Notes under the pieces: generated by a model | Told to the model about the DNA's origin: nothing | The model's input: only the letters and a program-made list of their open reading frames with translations | Database searches by the model: none | Shown: piece by piece, positions 7,934 to 16,923 of the stretch | Layout: the number at the start of each line of letters is the position of its first letter | How positions within the stretch are numbered: the stretch's first letter is position 1 | Made by a program: the position numbers and the translations under genes | NCBI GenBank assembly: GCA_039920745.1 | Contig: JBDSDD010000011.1 | Coordinates: 4,992-68,991 of the forward strand | DNA length: 64,000 nucleotides | Direction of reading: 5' to 3' | Origin: Scleromatobacter sp039920745 | GTDB taxonomy: Bacteria; Pseudomonadota; Gammaproteobacteria; Burkholderiales; Burkholderiaceae_C

Positions 7934-8266
7934 TCAGTGACCCATGTCGTGTTTTAGGTGCCCAGCGTGGGCGTCAGAGGCCTTGTCTTGGGGTGGCGTC
8001 GCCGGCACAGTGGTCTCGTTCGGCTTCATCGACGGCATGGAGCCCATGCTCATTGGGTCGACGTCGCGCACGGTTCGGTTGGCCTCGAGCCACGCCTTGT
8101 CGGCGGACATCGCCGCAGGAGCGGGCCGCACGTAGTCCTTGAAGACCGACTGGTAGGCGGACGCCGCAGGCGAAGATGCGGTCATCGGCTTGGCCATCGG
8201 CTGAGCGACAGCGGCGATCGGCATCACGATCAGCGCGCCGGGCAGCCATGGTGAGAACAATTTCAT
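7934..8266 (-). CDS. Small secreted protein with His-rich tail, first of the TolC-oxidase unit
   Basis: A 110-residue exported protein: signal peptide to about residue 22 (AVAQP), then SAYQSVFKDYVRP, a helical stretch MSADKAWLEANRTVRDVDPMSMGSM, and a tail ending HAGHLKHDMGH. This pattern (a FxxYRPxxD-like segment followed by W..AN..V) recurs in small proteins beside copper oxidases and TolC lipoproteins, but I know of no function. The His/Met tail suggests copper binding. The start at 8266 has a GAGA site seven bases upstream. It lies only two bases before the TolC-family gene, so the two form an operon. Confidence 0.75.
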   Translation of the reverse strand: MKLFSPWLPGALIVMPIAAVAQPMAKPMTASSPAASAYQSVFKDYVRPAPAAMSADKAWLEANRTVRDVDPMSMGSMPSMKPNETTVPATPPQDKASDAHAGHLKHDMGH

Positions 8267-8427
8267 AACGGATCTCGGGTGACGCGCAATGCAGAAATGC
8301 GCGGCCAACGGGAGAGTTGCCTACGGCGCGGAGCACCCAGTGAGAGGCCTCTGGACGTGACGACACGCAAGTGACCCGCGGCGACTGGGCTACGGGCGAC
8401 GTGAAGGTCAACGAGAGAGCGTCACAG

Positions 8428-8445
8428 CCTCAGGGCAACCTGAGG
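8428..8445. other. GNRA-capped hairpin between two copper-block genes
   Basis: CCTCAGG-GCAA-CCTGAGG forms a perfect 7-base-pair stem with a GCAA loop in the 257-base gap between the secreted-protein genes at 8266 and 8524. There is no following T-run on either strand, so it is not a standard intrinsic terminator; it may act as a transcript stabiliser or barrier. Confidence 0.4.
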
Positions 8446-8523
8446 GAGATGGCAACTCGGGCATCGGTCCGCCGGACAAGAGGATGCCGACGCGAAGCAC
8501 CGACAACTCATCCGTTGACCGGA

Positions 8524-8961
8524 TCAGCCCAACATCGAGCGTGGAGGACGGTCGGGGCCGTCAGTCAGGAATGCCACGACGAGCGCGGTGGGCAGCGCGA
8601 CCGCCGCTGAGCGACCAACCGAAGCGGCCATTGGCATCACCGAGCTTGTCAGGAGAGCCACCGCGCCGCAGCACGACGCGCAGGCACTGCAACTGACTTT
8701 GGCGTGCGATGCATGGTGATGCGCGGGCTCGGCAGCAGCCAGGTTCGAGTGCGCATGGGCACCGTGATGTTCGTGCACTGCCGTGCCGGCCAACATCGCA
8801 ACCGGCGAATGCGACTCTCCGCCCATCGATTGAAGGCCCGCGATTGCGCTCGCAGGCCCACGCGCCGACCCGCAGTGGCGCATCGTCGCCGCTGCAACTC
8901 CCTGGATCGGGAGCACCAGGGCAAGGAGCCACACGACGAGGAGACGGATCAGCTTGCGCAT
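8524..8961 (-). CDS. Exported His/Cys-rich hypothetical protein
   Basis: A 145-residue protein with a good Sec signal (LIRLLVVWLLALVLPIQGVAA, about 1-25) and a mature chain rich in His (HEHHGAHAHSNLAAAEPAHHHASHA, about residues 63-87) followed by the cysteine cluster CSACASCC (about 90-97) and a second hydrophobic stretch. It is the most upstream gene of the minus-strand copper block. The His and Cys clusters suggest metal binding at the periplasm or inner membrane. The layout (signal, His-rich linker, Cys cluster, hydrophobic end, C-terminal DGPDRPP) resembles small unnamed proteins near copper and silver genes. Function not known. Confidence 0.7.
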   Translation of the reverse strand: MRKLIRLLVVWLLALVLPIQGVAAATMRHCGSARGPASAIAGLQSMGGESHSPVAMLAGTAVHEHHGAHAHSNLAAAEPAHHHASHAKVSCSACASCCGAVALLTSSVMPMAASVGRSAAVALPTALVVAFLTDGPDRPPRSMLG

Positions 8962-9292
8962 TTGCGGATGTTAGCGCGTGTCGAGATGCCCCGCGCTGCA
9001 ACATGCCACCGCGCCGACAGGCTGCCTCGACCTTGTCCCCCACGACATGCGCAAGCGCCCCCTGCCCCAGCGCTGATTTGGCATGCGGGATGCCTTCAAG
9101 GCCGCAAATCACAGACGCTTCGGGCGTCCGATTTCGTCTGGGCTGGTAGTTTGCTGCGACTTGGGGGCAAAAAACATGACCGGTCCGCGCGAGTCCAGCA
9201 GCGGCCGCCGCTTGCGCTGTTGCTGCCGACTATCATGCGAAACCAAGAATGAAACAGTGGGCAGCGAGGTGAACCTCGCAGGGAGACCCGGG
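8962..9292. other. Intergenic region between divergent copper block and GGDEF-EAL gene
   Basis: About 330 bases with no supported gene. It must hold divergent promoters for the minus-strand copper block and the plus-strand cyclic-di-GMP gene, but I see no convincing CueR or CopR site and no strong -35/-10 pair. Confidence 0.4.
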
Positions 9293-11542
9293 GTGGCGTG
9301 GCACAGCGGCATGCGGTTGTACGGATCGGAGCACAGGCGCGCCGGTTGGTTGCTGGTCGGTGGCGTGGCGATGATGCTGGCCGTCGGCGTGTATCTCATC
9401 GCGCAGCAGCACGGCAACGTTCGGCGCAACGGCGAAGCCGGTGCGCTCAACATCGCGCGCGGGCTGGAGGCCTCCATCTCGGCCCGCTTCGACCAATCTG
9501 TCGCCAGCCTGAAAGGCGTCGCCACGGATGTGGCCGCCGCTCCGCGATCCGAGGCGGCCGCATTGCATGCCCTGCAAAATGCGGCTCGCTACGACCCGTT
9601 CTCCAACTGGCTTGGCGTGCTGGACTCCGAAGGCCGCTGGCTCGTGATGGTCGATCAGTCCGGCGTCCGTGCCACCGCTGCGCTGGAGCAGGCCGTGCTT
9701 GCCACCTTGCGCAAGGCGTCGGATCGAGGCATCGCGCTGCAACCGCTGCTGCGTCCGTCCGCCACGTCCGAATGGCTCATGCCCGTGACGCTGCCCGTGC
9801 CGGGCGGCGGCACCGTCTTCGCGCTGGTTTCGGCCAGCCGTATCGCCGCCGGTACCGAAAGCCTGAACCTGCTGCCAGAGAGCATTGTTGCGCTGGTCGG
9901 CAGCGACGGCACCCGGTTGCTGCGCTACACCCGCGGCAACGAGGCGTTAGTCGTCAATGGCCCGCCGCTGGATGCCAGGCGCCTGGCACAACTGCGCGCG
10001 GCGCCCGCCGGCTATCTCGATTTCTTCAGCCAGGTCTACCAGCGCCGACAGATCGCGGGGTTTGTCCGCAGTGCGACGCTGCCGCTCTACGTCGCGGTGT
10101 TGGTGCCGGTCGATGCACTCGACCGCCAGTGGCTGCGGGATTCGCTCGGACCGGCGCTGGTGCTGCTGCTCGGGATGATCGGCATCGTCGCGTTCGGCAT
10201 CCGCTTGCGCCACGCGTTGCAAAGCCAGCAACAAGCGCTGGAACGCCAGCGCTACCTGGCCGAGCACGACATGCTGACCGGTCTGCTGAACCGCGATGCC
10301 TTCGCACGTCGATTGCGCCAGGAGATTGCCCGACCCGATGTCGGTCACATCGCCATGGTGCTGGTGAACCTGAGCAACTTCCAGGTGATCAACGACACAT
10401 TCGGTCATGCGGTGGGTGATGACGTGCTGATCGAGATCAGCCGGCGCTTCGGCCAGATGGGCGTGGATGAGGCCGCGATCTTCGTCGCTCGCGTCGGCGG
10501 TGACGAATGGGGCATCGGCGCTGTGCAGATCGACGGCGACGCCGGCGCGCACGCCTTGGCCGAACGCCTGCAAACCTGCCTCGGAGCGGCGTTGACGCTG
10601 AGTGGCGTGCAACTCGAGTTGAGCGCCACCATGGGCCTGGCTGTTTTTCCGGCAGACTCGAAAGACGCTATCGACCTGATCCGCTGTGCAGACATCGCCG
10701 TGCACGCGGGCAAGAACGACATGCGGCGCGTCAGCCGGTATCAGCAAGCGATGGACACCTTCAGCGCCGAAGCCCTGGCGCTCACGTCGGATTTTGCGCG
10801 CGCGCTGCGCGAAGGCGGCCTGTGCCAGGTCTACCAACCCAAGATCCGTCTGCGCGACGGCGTGATGGTCGGCGTCGAGGCGCTGGCACGCTGGATGCAT
10901 CCGCAACGGGGCAACATTGCGCCGATGCGCTTCGTGCCGTTGGCTGAAAACTCGGAGCTGATCCATGCTTTCACGCGGCTCATGTTGGCGCAGGCTCTCG
11001 CGCAGGCTGCGCACTGGCGCCACGCCGGCCATCTGGTGCCCGTGGCCGTCAACATCAGCGCGAACAACCTGCTCGATGCCGATTTCATCGATACCTTGAA
11101 GGCCTTGCTGGAGCAGCACCAACTCGCACCCGCACTCCTCGAACTCGAGGTGACCGAGAGTGCCCTGATGCGCCACGCGGAGGTGGCTCTGCATCGGCTC
11201 GAAGAATTGCGCAGCTTGGGCGTGAAGCTCTCGATTGACGATTTCGGCACGGGCTATTCGTCGCTGGCCTACCTCAAACGACTGCCCGTGCACACGCTCA
11301 AGATCGACCAGGCCTTCGTGCTCCAGATGGAGAACGACGCCGCCGACCAGCGCATCGTGCGCGCCTCGATCCAATTGGCTCATGGCTTCGGCATGAAGGT
11401 CGTGGCAGAAGGTGTGGAATCGGAGGCAGCCGCGATGCTGCTGCGTGACTACGGTTGCGACTACGCCCAGGGCTACCACTTCGCCAGGCCGATGCCGGCG
11501 GCCGAGCTGGAGGCTCGCTGGCTGACTTCGCTCGCGTCATGA
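9293..11542 (+). CDS. Membrane GGDEF-EAL cyclic-di-GMP enzyme with periplasmic sensor
   Basis: A 749-residue protein. Two membrane helices (about residues 15-35 and 285-307) bracket a roughly 250-residue periplasmic region that looks like a CACHE-type sensor (SISARFDQSVASLKGVATDV ... FSNWLGVLDSEGRWLVMVD). A GGDEF domain follows with the variant RVGGDEWGI (about 400-408; Trp in place of Phe) and then an EAL domain with intact GVEALARW (about 527), DDFGTGYSSLAYLKRL and the C-terminal QGYHFARPM. The EAL residues look competent for phosphodiesterase activity; cyclase activity is less certain. GTG at 9293 is chosen as start because AGGGAG stands seven bases before it; ATG 9311 is the alternative. 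Confidence 0.88.
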   Translation: MAWHSGMRLYGSEHRRAGWLLVGGVAMMLAVGVYLIAQQHGNVRRNGEAGALNIARGLEASISARFDQSVASLKGVATDVAAAPRSEAAALHALQNAARYDPFSNWLGVLDSEGRWLVMVDQSGVRATAALEQAVLATLRKASDRGIALQPLLRPSATSEWLMPVTLPVPGGGTVFALVSASRIAAGTESLNLLPESIVALVGSDGTRLLRYTRGNEALVVNGPPLDARRLAQLRAAPAGYLDFFSQVYQRRQIAGFVRSATLPLYVAVLVPVDALDRQWLRDSLGPALVLLLGMIGIVAFGIRLRHALQSQQQALERQRYLAEHDMLTGLLNRDAFARRLRQEIARPDVGHIAMVLVNLSNFQVINDTFGHAVGDDVLIEISRRFGQMGVDEAAIFVARVGGDEWGIGAVQIDGDAGAHALAERLQTCLGAALTLSGVQLELSATMGLAVFPADSKDAIDLIRCADIAVHAGKNDMRRVSRYQQAMDTFSAEALALTSDFARALREGGLCQVYQPKIRLRDGVMVGVEALARWMHPQRGNIAPMRFVPLAENSELIHAFTRLMLAQALAQAAHWRHAGHLVPVAVNISANNLLDADFIDTLKALLEQHQLAPALLELEVTESALMRHAEVALHRLEELRSLGVKLSIDDFGTGYSSLAYLKRLPVHTLKIDQAFVLQMENDAADQRIVRASIQLAHGFGMKVVAEGVESEAAAMLLRDYGCDYAQGYHFARPMPAAELEARWLTSLAS

Positions 11543-12005
11543 AGCCGCATCGGTCGCCAGTCGCGCGATCGAGTCCCTGGCGCTGACAACTCGCGAGAAG
11601 CCATGGCCGGCCCCAGTTCGCTGCGCCCGTGAGCCGGCGGGCGGCAAGCGGCGCAACACCGCGGCGATTCCGATCAACGCACTTTTGGCTTCACTTCAGG
11701 TTGGGTGCCGCGGCCAGTCATCTTGTTTATTCCGAGCCGAAACCACGATGTATCCATCCGGCGAGCATGCTGGCCACGACCTCGCGCCGGTCGTCGCCGA
11801 CTCGAAGGCGGTGCACAGGCCGCACCACGCCGCCAGCGCGCCCGCCAAGGCCAGGGCTGCGGCGCCCGGGCCGTCGACATGCAGCGCGTCGAAACCCTCG
11901 GCTTCGACGGCAGGGTCCGTCAAGCAAGAAGGCGAGACGGCCACGGCAGGTTCCGGCAACGACTGGGAGTCGTTCTGAGCGCAGGCAACCGCCCCCCGCC
12001 CGGTC
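11543..12005. other. Gap between convergent genes
   Basis: About 460 bases between the GGDEF-EAL and galactanase stop codons. An open minus-strand frame (11696-11959) has an Ala/Leu-rich stretch but no ribosome site and no recognisable family, so no gene is called. Confidence 0.4.
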
Positions 12006-13001
12006 TCAGAACGCGCTCAATGCCGCCGTGAATTGCCCACTCGCGTTGACCGCGCCCATCGTGTAGCCCTGCCAGCCCGGGTAGGCCTCCGGCTCCCAGT
12101 AGAAGACGCCCAGGCCGTTCGAGCCCAGCGACTGCGTCTTGCTCAGCAGGTCCGCCAGCATCGCCTTGGTGGTGGCGGCCTGGTCCCACGGCAGGCCGGT
12201 CTCGCAGACCATCACCGGCTTGCCGTAGCGCGACACGACGTCCGTCATCGTCGCGTAGATCTGGTTGTTGGTGGTCGCCCAGCTCGACACCGACGGGTAG
12301 TGCGACATGCCCGTCACGTCCCACTTGCCGCCGGCCGTCTTCAGGTTGTCGAAGAACCATCGGAAGGTCGCGTCATCGTGGCCGTTGGCCAGGTGCACGA
12401 TCACCAACGCCGACGGGAACGCTGCCTTGGTCGCCGCGTAGCCCTGGTTGATGAAGGTGGCCAGCGTCGCCCAGTTGGTGCTGCCGCTGACCTTGCCGGT
12501 CGGCCACAGCATGCCCGAATTGATCTCGTTGCCCACCTGCACCCAGGTCACCGCGACGCCATTGGCCTTGAGGTAGTCGAGGATGCCCTTGGTGTGCGAG
12601 TAGATGTCCGCCTGCAACTGCGCCACGGTGTGGCCGGCCCACGCCGCGGGCTTGGTCTGGTGGGCGGGGTCGGCCCAGGTGTCGCTGTAGTGGAAGTCGA
12701 CCATCACGCGCTGGCCCTGTGCGATGGCACGCCTGGCCTCGTTGAGCACGTCCGCGCCGTTGTTCCAGCCACCGCTGGGATTGACCCAGACGCGCAGGCG
12801 GATCGAATTGACGTTCTTGCCCTTGAGCAGCACGAACGGGTCGGCCTGCGTGCCGGAGGCGTCCCGAAAGACGTAGCCGGAGGACTCTTCCTGGTCCACC
12901 CAGCCCACGTCGGCGCCCTTGGCGAAGGTGGCCGCGCCCGCAGTTAGCGTCGACGCGAGCAGGCCGAGGCCGGCGACGAGCGCCCTGATGCATTGGTTCA
13001 T
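12006..13001 (-). CDS. Secreted arabinogalactan endo-beta-1,4-galactanase (GH53)
   Basis: A 331-residue glycoside hydrolase family 53 enzyme that would cut beta-1,4-galactan side chains of plant pectin outside the cell. A Sec signal ends at about residue 23 (TAGAA). The mature enzyme starts FAKGADVGWVDQEE, and the family landmarks are clear: RLRVWVNP (68-75), DFHYSDTWADP (102-112), the acid/base glutamate in GNEINSGMLWP (Glu159) and the nucleophile in CETGLPW (Glu267). Ribosome site AGGAG precedes the ATG. It stands alone between two cyclic-di-GMP genes with no transporter or beta-galactosidase nearby, suggesting an isolated plant-polymer scavenging gene. Confidence 0.93.
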   Translation of the reverse strand: MNQCIRALVAGLGLLASTLTAGAATFAKGADVGWVDQEESSGYVFRDASGTQADPFVLLKGKNVNSIRLRVWVNPSGGWNNGADVLNEARRAIAQGQRVMVDFHYSDTWADPAHQTKPAAWAGHTVAQLQADIYSHTKGILDYLKANGVAVTWVQVGNEINSGMLWPTGKVSGSTNWATLATFINQGYAATKAAFPSALVIVHLANGHDDATFRWFFDNLKTAGGKWDVTGMSHYPSVSSWATTNNQIYATMTDVVSRYGKPVMVCETGLPWDQAATTKAMLADLLSKTQSLGSNGLGVFYWEPEAYPGWQGYTMGAVNASGQFTAALSAF

Positions 13002-13325
13002 GGATTTGTCTCCTGTCGTTGTTCACCCGGCGTCCCGGGCGGTGTGGGTCTCGATGCGCGCGTTCCCCCTCGGCGACGGTACCGCGGCGGCCCTCTGCGG
13101 GGCCTCTCACGCATCGCGGTCGCCACGTCGGCGACAAGCGCAGACAGGAACTTACGAGCAGGACTGCACGTGCACCAATGAAATCAGGTGCGCGCGCCAT
13201 ACGATTCCAGCATGGTGAGCGACGCCGCGTCCGGCATCCTCAGGCAAACTACTATCCTGTGCGGCCGCAGGATGGCGGCTTGGCTTGACGCTGAGCCCTG
13301 AGCCACGCCGGGGCTGAAAACAACG
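13002..13325. other. Divergent intergenic region
   Basis: About 324 bases between the start of the galactanase and the start of the second GGDEF-EAL gene. It must carry both promoters; no clear operator, riboswitch or terminator is seen. Confidence 0.4.
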
Positions 13326-15713
13326 ATGAACGAACCAGGGGACGAGGTTGCGGTGCAGATGCCGTCGCAGGGAATGCTCCAGCCGCGCGCGATGAAGGCG
13401 CTGCTCACCAGCGGCGTTGTCGTTTTCGTGGCCTGGATGCTGGCGGCTGCCCAACCGGCGTCGCCCTGGGCACCCCTCCTCGACAGCTTCCACTGGACCT
13501 ATGCTTTCTGCGCCGCCGCGTGGCTGGCCTGGCGCTCGGCGCGCACGGCGCCCGCGGACGCGCGCCTGGTGCGCGGGCGTTTCGCGACGGGACTGCTGCT
13601 GCTCGCGGCGGGACAGTTGACCTGGGACGCGCTGTCGTGGATCGGCTGGAATCCGTTCCCGGGCATCCCCAATCTCCTGTACCTGATGCTGAGCCCCTGT
13701 TTCGGCTACGGCTTCGCCGGGATGGTGGGCGACCAGTTGCCGCGCTCGCAATGGCGCTCGGTGTTGCTGGACGTCGGCGGCTTCGGCCTGGCAGTGCTGG
13801 CCTTCACGCTGGCGTTGTACCTGCCGCGCTCGGACCGGTGCACGGCACTGGAGTTCGTCGTCCTGACTGCCTATCCGGTGTGCCTGTTCTCCGCGGCCGC
13901 GGCCGGCGTGGTCGTGCAACTGCACCTGCGCCAGCAGGCCACGCCGGCGACGCTCGCGGTGATCGGCGGCCTCGCCGGCTACGGCGGACTGTGGCTGGCC
14001 TGGGATCTCGCGTTCCTCAACCGCGAGCTGCGCTCCGGCGCGGGCATGAACCTGATGTTCTCGGCACTCGCGCTGCTGCTCGGGTGGGGCGCGGCCCGCT
14101 GGACGCCCGCGCGCGACGCATCGGCGCGCTACGACCGCCTGTGCGAAGCCTTGCTGCGGCAGATCCCGCTGACGATGGTGGCCTTCACGTCGGCCGCTGC
14201 CGGCTTCATCGTGCTGGGCGTCGGCGTGGCGCCCGAAGCCCGCACGCCGCTGCTGATCCTGTGCTCGCTCGTCTTCTTCTGTGCGGTCGTGCGCCAGACC
14301 CAGCAGCTGCGCGACCGCGACCGCCTGCTCACCGCGGAGCGCGCCGTGGCCGAAGGCCAGGCGCAGTTGCAGCACCTGGCGCACCACGATCCCCTGACGG
14401 GCCTGCCCAATCGCGTGCTGCTGCGCGACCGCGTCACGCAGGTGCTCGCCACCGCGCTGCGGCGCCAGGAAAAGGTCGCGCTGATGTTCATCGACCTCGA
14501 CCAGTTCAAGGAGGTCAACGACACGCTGGGCCACGCGACCGGCGATGCGTTGCTGTGCCACGTCGCCAACGAGTTCCTGAAGGTTCTGCGCGAGCAGGAC
14601 ACCGTGTGCCGCCAGGGTGGCGACGAGTTCGCGATCGTGCTCACCGACGTCGCCACCGTCGCCAGCGTCTCGCAAGCCGTCGAGCGCGTGATGACGCTGT
14701 CCAATCGCCGCGCTGCCATCAATGGCCACGAGCTGCCGATGTCGATGTCCGTGGGCATCGCGATGTTCCCCGAGGACGGCACCAACTTCGAGAGCCTGAT
14801 GCAGTGCGCGGACACCGCGATGTACCGGGCGAAGGCCTCCGGGCGCAACGCCTACCGCTTCTACGACCCGCAGATGAACGTCGAGGCGGGCGAGCGGTCG
14901 CGGCTGCGCTGGCTGCTGGGCCACGCGATCGAGCGCGACGAGCTGCGCCTGCACTTCCAGCCGTTCTTCCACCTGCGCACCGGCGAGTTGGCCGGCGCCG
15001 AGGTGCTGCTGCGCTGGACCTCTGCCGAGCTTGGTCCGGTCGGCCCTGACCGGTTCATCCCGGTGGCCGAGGACGGCGGCCAGATCATCGAGATCGGCGC
15101 CTGGGTGCTGCGCCAGTCCTGCTTCCAGGCCGCCGCGTGGCTGCGCGCGGGGCTGCGGCTGCCGCGCGTGGCGGTCAACCTGTCGATACTGCAGTTCCGC
15201 CACGGCGACCTGGTCGGCCAAGTGGCGGACGCGCTCGAGACCTCGGGCCTGCCCGCCGCCCAGCTGGAGCTGGAGATCACCGAGTCGGTGCTGATGCGCG
15301 AGACGGACAAGGTGCTCACCACGGCCGACCGCCTCAAGCAACTGGGCGTGAGCCTGGCCATCGACGACTTCGGCACGGGCTACTCGAGCTTGGCCTACCT
15401 GCAGCGCCTGAACGTCAACAAGCTCAAGATCGACCAATCCTTCGTGCGCGACGCACAGGCCAGCAAGAGCACGATCGCCATCGTGCGAGCGATCGTCGAC
15501 ATGGCACGCGCCCTGGAGCTCGAGGTCGTCGCCGAAGGCATCGAGACCGAAGCCGAACGCGACTTCCTCGACGGCGTGCAGTGCGCGATGGGCCAGGGCT
15601 ACCTGTTCGCCCGCCCGATGCCCGCGGATCAGTTCGAGGCGTTCCTGCGCGCGCGCGCGTTGCCGGTTCCCGGGGCGCCCGAAGACGCGGCGCTGATGTC
15701 GTCGGGCGAGTGA
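13326..15713 (+). CDS. Polytopic-membrane GGDEF-EAL cyclic-di-GMP enzyme
   Basis: A 795-residue protein with about nine to ten hydrophobic helices in residues 20-320, a membrane sensor of unknown ligand, then a GGDEF domain with canonical QGGDEFAIVL (GGDEF at about 431) preceded by DHPLTGLPNR-like HHDPLTGLPNRVLL, and an EAL domain. The EAL signature reads EVLLRW, which keeps the metal-binding Glu and the ExLxR pattern, and the DDFGTGYSSLAYLQRL and GYLFARPM motifs are intact. Both activities are therefore possible. It begins 324 bases from the divergent galactanase gene and shows the same overall plan as the first GGDEF-EAL gene but with a different sensor. Confidence 0.9.
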   Translation: MNEPGDEVAVQMPSQGMLQPRAMKALLTSGVVVFVAWMLAAAQPASPWAPLLDSFHWTYAFCAAAWLAWRSARTAPADARLVRGRFATGLLLLAAGQLTWDALSWIGWNPFPGIPNLLYLMLSPCFGYGFAGMVGDQLPRSQWRSVLLDVGGFGLAVLAFTLALYLPRSDRCTALEFVVLTAYPVCLFSAAAAGVVVQLHLRQQATPATLAVIGGLAGYGGLWLAWDLAFLNRELRSGAGMNLMFSALALLLGWGAARWTPARDASARYDRLCEALLRQIPLTMVAFTSAAAGFIVLGVGVAPEARTPLLILCSLVFFCAVVRQTQQLRDRDRLLTAERAVAEGQAQLQHLAHHDPLTGLPNRVLLRDRVTQVLATALRRQEKVALMFIDLDQFKEVNDTLGHATGDALLCHVANEFLKVLREQDTVCRQGGDEFAIVLTDVATVASVSQAVERVMTLSNRRAAINGHELPMSMSVGIAMFPEDGTNFESLMQCADTAMYRAKASGRNAYRFYDPQMNVEAGERSRLRWLLGHAIERDELRLHFQPFFHLRTGELAGAEVLLRWTSAELGPVGPDRFIPVAEDGGQIIEIGAWVLRQSCFQAAAWLRAGLRLPRVAVNLSILQFRHGDLVGQVADALETSGLPAAQLELEITESVLMRETDKVLTTADRLKQLGVSLAIDDFGTGYSSLAYLQRLNVNKLKIDQSFVRDAQASKSTIAIVRAIVDMARALELEVVAEGIETEAERDFLDGVQCAMGQGYLFARPMPADQFEAFLRARALPVPGAPEDAALMSSGE

Positions 15714-15801
15714 GGATGTCACCCGGTCCGGTGCTTTCCGGTCTTGACGACCCGGCCCTGCTGGCGCGTTAATGAACGCTGGCGCGACCAGGAGAGTGGC
15801 C

Positions 15802-16125
15802 ATGTACGACCAGCTCGACCAGATGCCCGACATCGACGAGGCCGAAGACCGTCCCGGCCAGCGACCACGGCCAGGGTTGTCGGATGTCGTTTTCTACGCC
15901 GGATGCTTCGCGCTGGCCCTGCTGCCCGCGACGCTCGCTGGCGTGCTGCTCAACGACTTCATCGGCGAGCCGTGGCTGCTGCTCGCGGCCGTGGTCGTCT
16001 CCGTCTGGGTCGTCACCACGGTGGCGCTCGTCAAGATCGCGGGGCCGATGCTGCGCTGCCGCGCCATCGTCGCCGCCGGCGGCCTGGTCTCGGTGGCGAT
16101 GTGCTCGCTGTTCCTGATCGACTGA
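15802..16125 (+). CDS. Small membrane protein, hypothetical
   Basis: A 107-residue protein with a soluble acidic N terminus (MYDQLDQMPDIDEAEDRPGQ) and three predicted membrane helices (about 29-48, 54-75 and 83-104). ATG 15802 is chosen because AGGAG lies eight bases before it; an earlier in-frame ATG at 15772 has no site. It follows the GGDEF-EAL gene by 88 bases on the same strand. I do not recognise a family. Confidence 0.65.
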   Translation: MYDQLDQMPDIDEAEDRPGQRPRPGLSDVVFYAGCFALALLPATLAGVLLNDFIGEPWLLLAAVVVSVWVVTTVALVKIAGPMLRCRAIVAAGGLVSVAMCSLFLID

Positions 16126-16150
16126 CACCCGTTCCTTGGATCCAGGCCAC

Positions 16151-16237
16151 ATGCTCGACCTGCAGGCCTTCATGCCCGCCAAGAACCTCGCGCTGGCCAA
16201 GCGCTTCTACTCGGATCTCGACTTCAGCCTCGCCTGG
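16151..16237 (+). pseudogene. N-terminal fragment of a glyoxalase/VOC-family protein
   Basis: The frame opens MLDLQAFMPAKNLALAKRFY and continues SDLDFSLAW, the standard first strand and helix of VOC-fold (glyoxalase/bleomycin resistance) proteins. After about 29 residues the similarity stops and the frame runs into Arg-rich nonsense, ending at 16318. A VOC protein needs 110-140 residues, so this is a truncated relic, probably cut by a deletion that joined it to the degenerate sequence on its right. Confidence 0.6.
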
Positions 16238-16565
16238 CGGCCACGACGGCGTTCTCGCACCTCGCGCCGTCGAGCATCAGGTCGCGCGCGTACGAGCCGG
16301 GTAGCTCGTCGACAGTGACGACACGTGGCGCGTCGGCCGCGGCCGGCACCGCCAGCGCTGGGGACCGCCCGGTCTTGGCGCGGGCGGCGACGCAGCGGAT
16401 CGCGGCGGCGATGCCGCGAGTGCGACAAGGGCGATGGATTTCGTGACGGCAATCCTGTCGGATGGCCAGCCTGCCTCGCGATCCGAGAGGCTGCTCCAGA
16501 CATCGAGCCAGAACGCGGCCGGACAAGGCGGCCTGCCGTCAATTTCGCGTTTCGCAATCTGCAAT
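16238..16565. other. Decayed sequence, probably remains of a minus-strand secreted-protein gene
   Basis: No intact gene. On the minus strand one frame reads TKSIALVALAAS, like the start of a signal peptide, and a neighbouring frame reads VVTVDELPGSYARDLMLDGA before a stop at 16224. The two would need a frameshift to join. Taken with the truncated VOC fragment on the left, this looks like a deletion scar. Confidence 0.35.
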
Positions 16566-16590
16566 GAAAAAGGGCCGCGTCGCTGCGGCC
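16564..16590 (-). terminator. Intrinsic terminator of the small lipoprotein gene
   Basis: GGGCCGC-AGCGAC-GCGGCCC followed by TTTTT on the minus strand, about 45 bases after the stop codon at 16636. Confidence 0.8.
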
Positions 16591-16635
16591 CTGTCGGTCG
16601 ACGCGTCGCAAGGACGCGAAGCGAATGACAGCGTT

Positions 16636-16923
16636 CTAGCCGCCGCTGCCCGGCACCGCGTGCATGTGCGCAGCCTGCTGGGCACGGCCTGCGTCCTGCA
16701 GCGCTTGCTGGGCTTGCAAGTTGATTTCGCTCTGCTTCGCGCATTCCGTGTGCATGCGCAGTTCGCCCGGGCTCTGGACGCGATGGCAGATCACCTTGTC
16801 GTCGTCGGCGACGACGACGCCGGAGGCGGCCGGTGCAGCGGCGACGACGGCCTGGGGCTCGGGCGTGTTCGAAGCGCAAGCCGCCAGCGCCGATAGCAAC
16901 GACGCGATGAAGAGGAGACGCAT
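16636..16923 (-). CDS. Small lipoprotein, hypothetical
   Basis: A 95-residue protein starting MRLLFIASLLSALAACAS, a clear lipoprotein signal with lipobox LAAC (Cys16). The mature chain has a low-complexity Ala/Val/Pro linker, then CHRVQSPGELRMHTECAKQSE with two cysteines likely to form a disulfide, and a helical QQALQDAGRAQQAAH segment. Such short lipoproteins are common in Burkholderiales and unassigned. AGGGA precedes the ATG and a good terminator follows, so it is a single-gene unit. Confidence 0.75.
   Translation of the reverse strand: MRLLFIASLLSALAACASNTPEPQAVVAAAPAASGVVVADDDKVICHRVQSPGELRMHTECAKQSEINLQAQQALQDAGRAQQAAHMHAVPGSGG

Noticed and set aside
11696..11959. Possible 87-residue minus-strand gene after the galactanase
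   Set aside because: Ala-rich stretch only, no ribosome site, no family pattern.
13152..15833. 893-codon open frame on the minus strand opposite the second GGDEF-EAL gene
   Set aside because: It is exactly antisense to a gene with recognisable motifs, is rich in Arg, His and Gln, and has no family pattern; a by-product of high GC.
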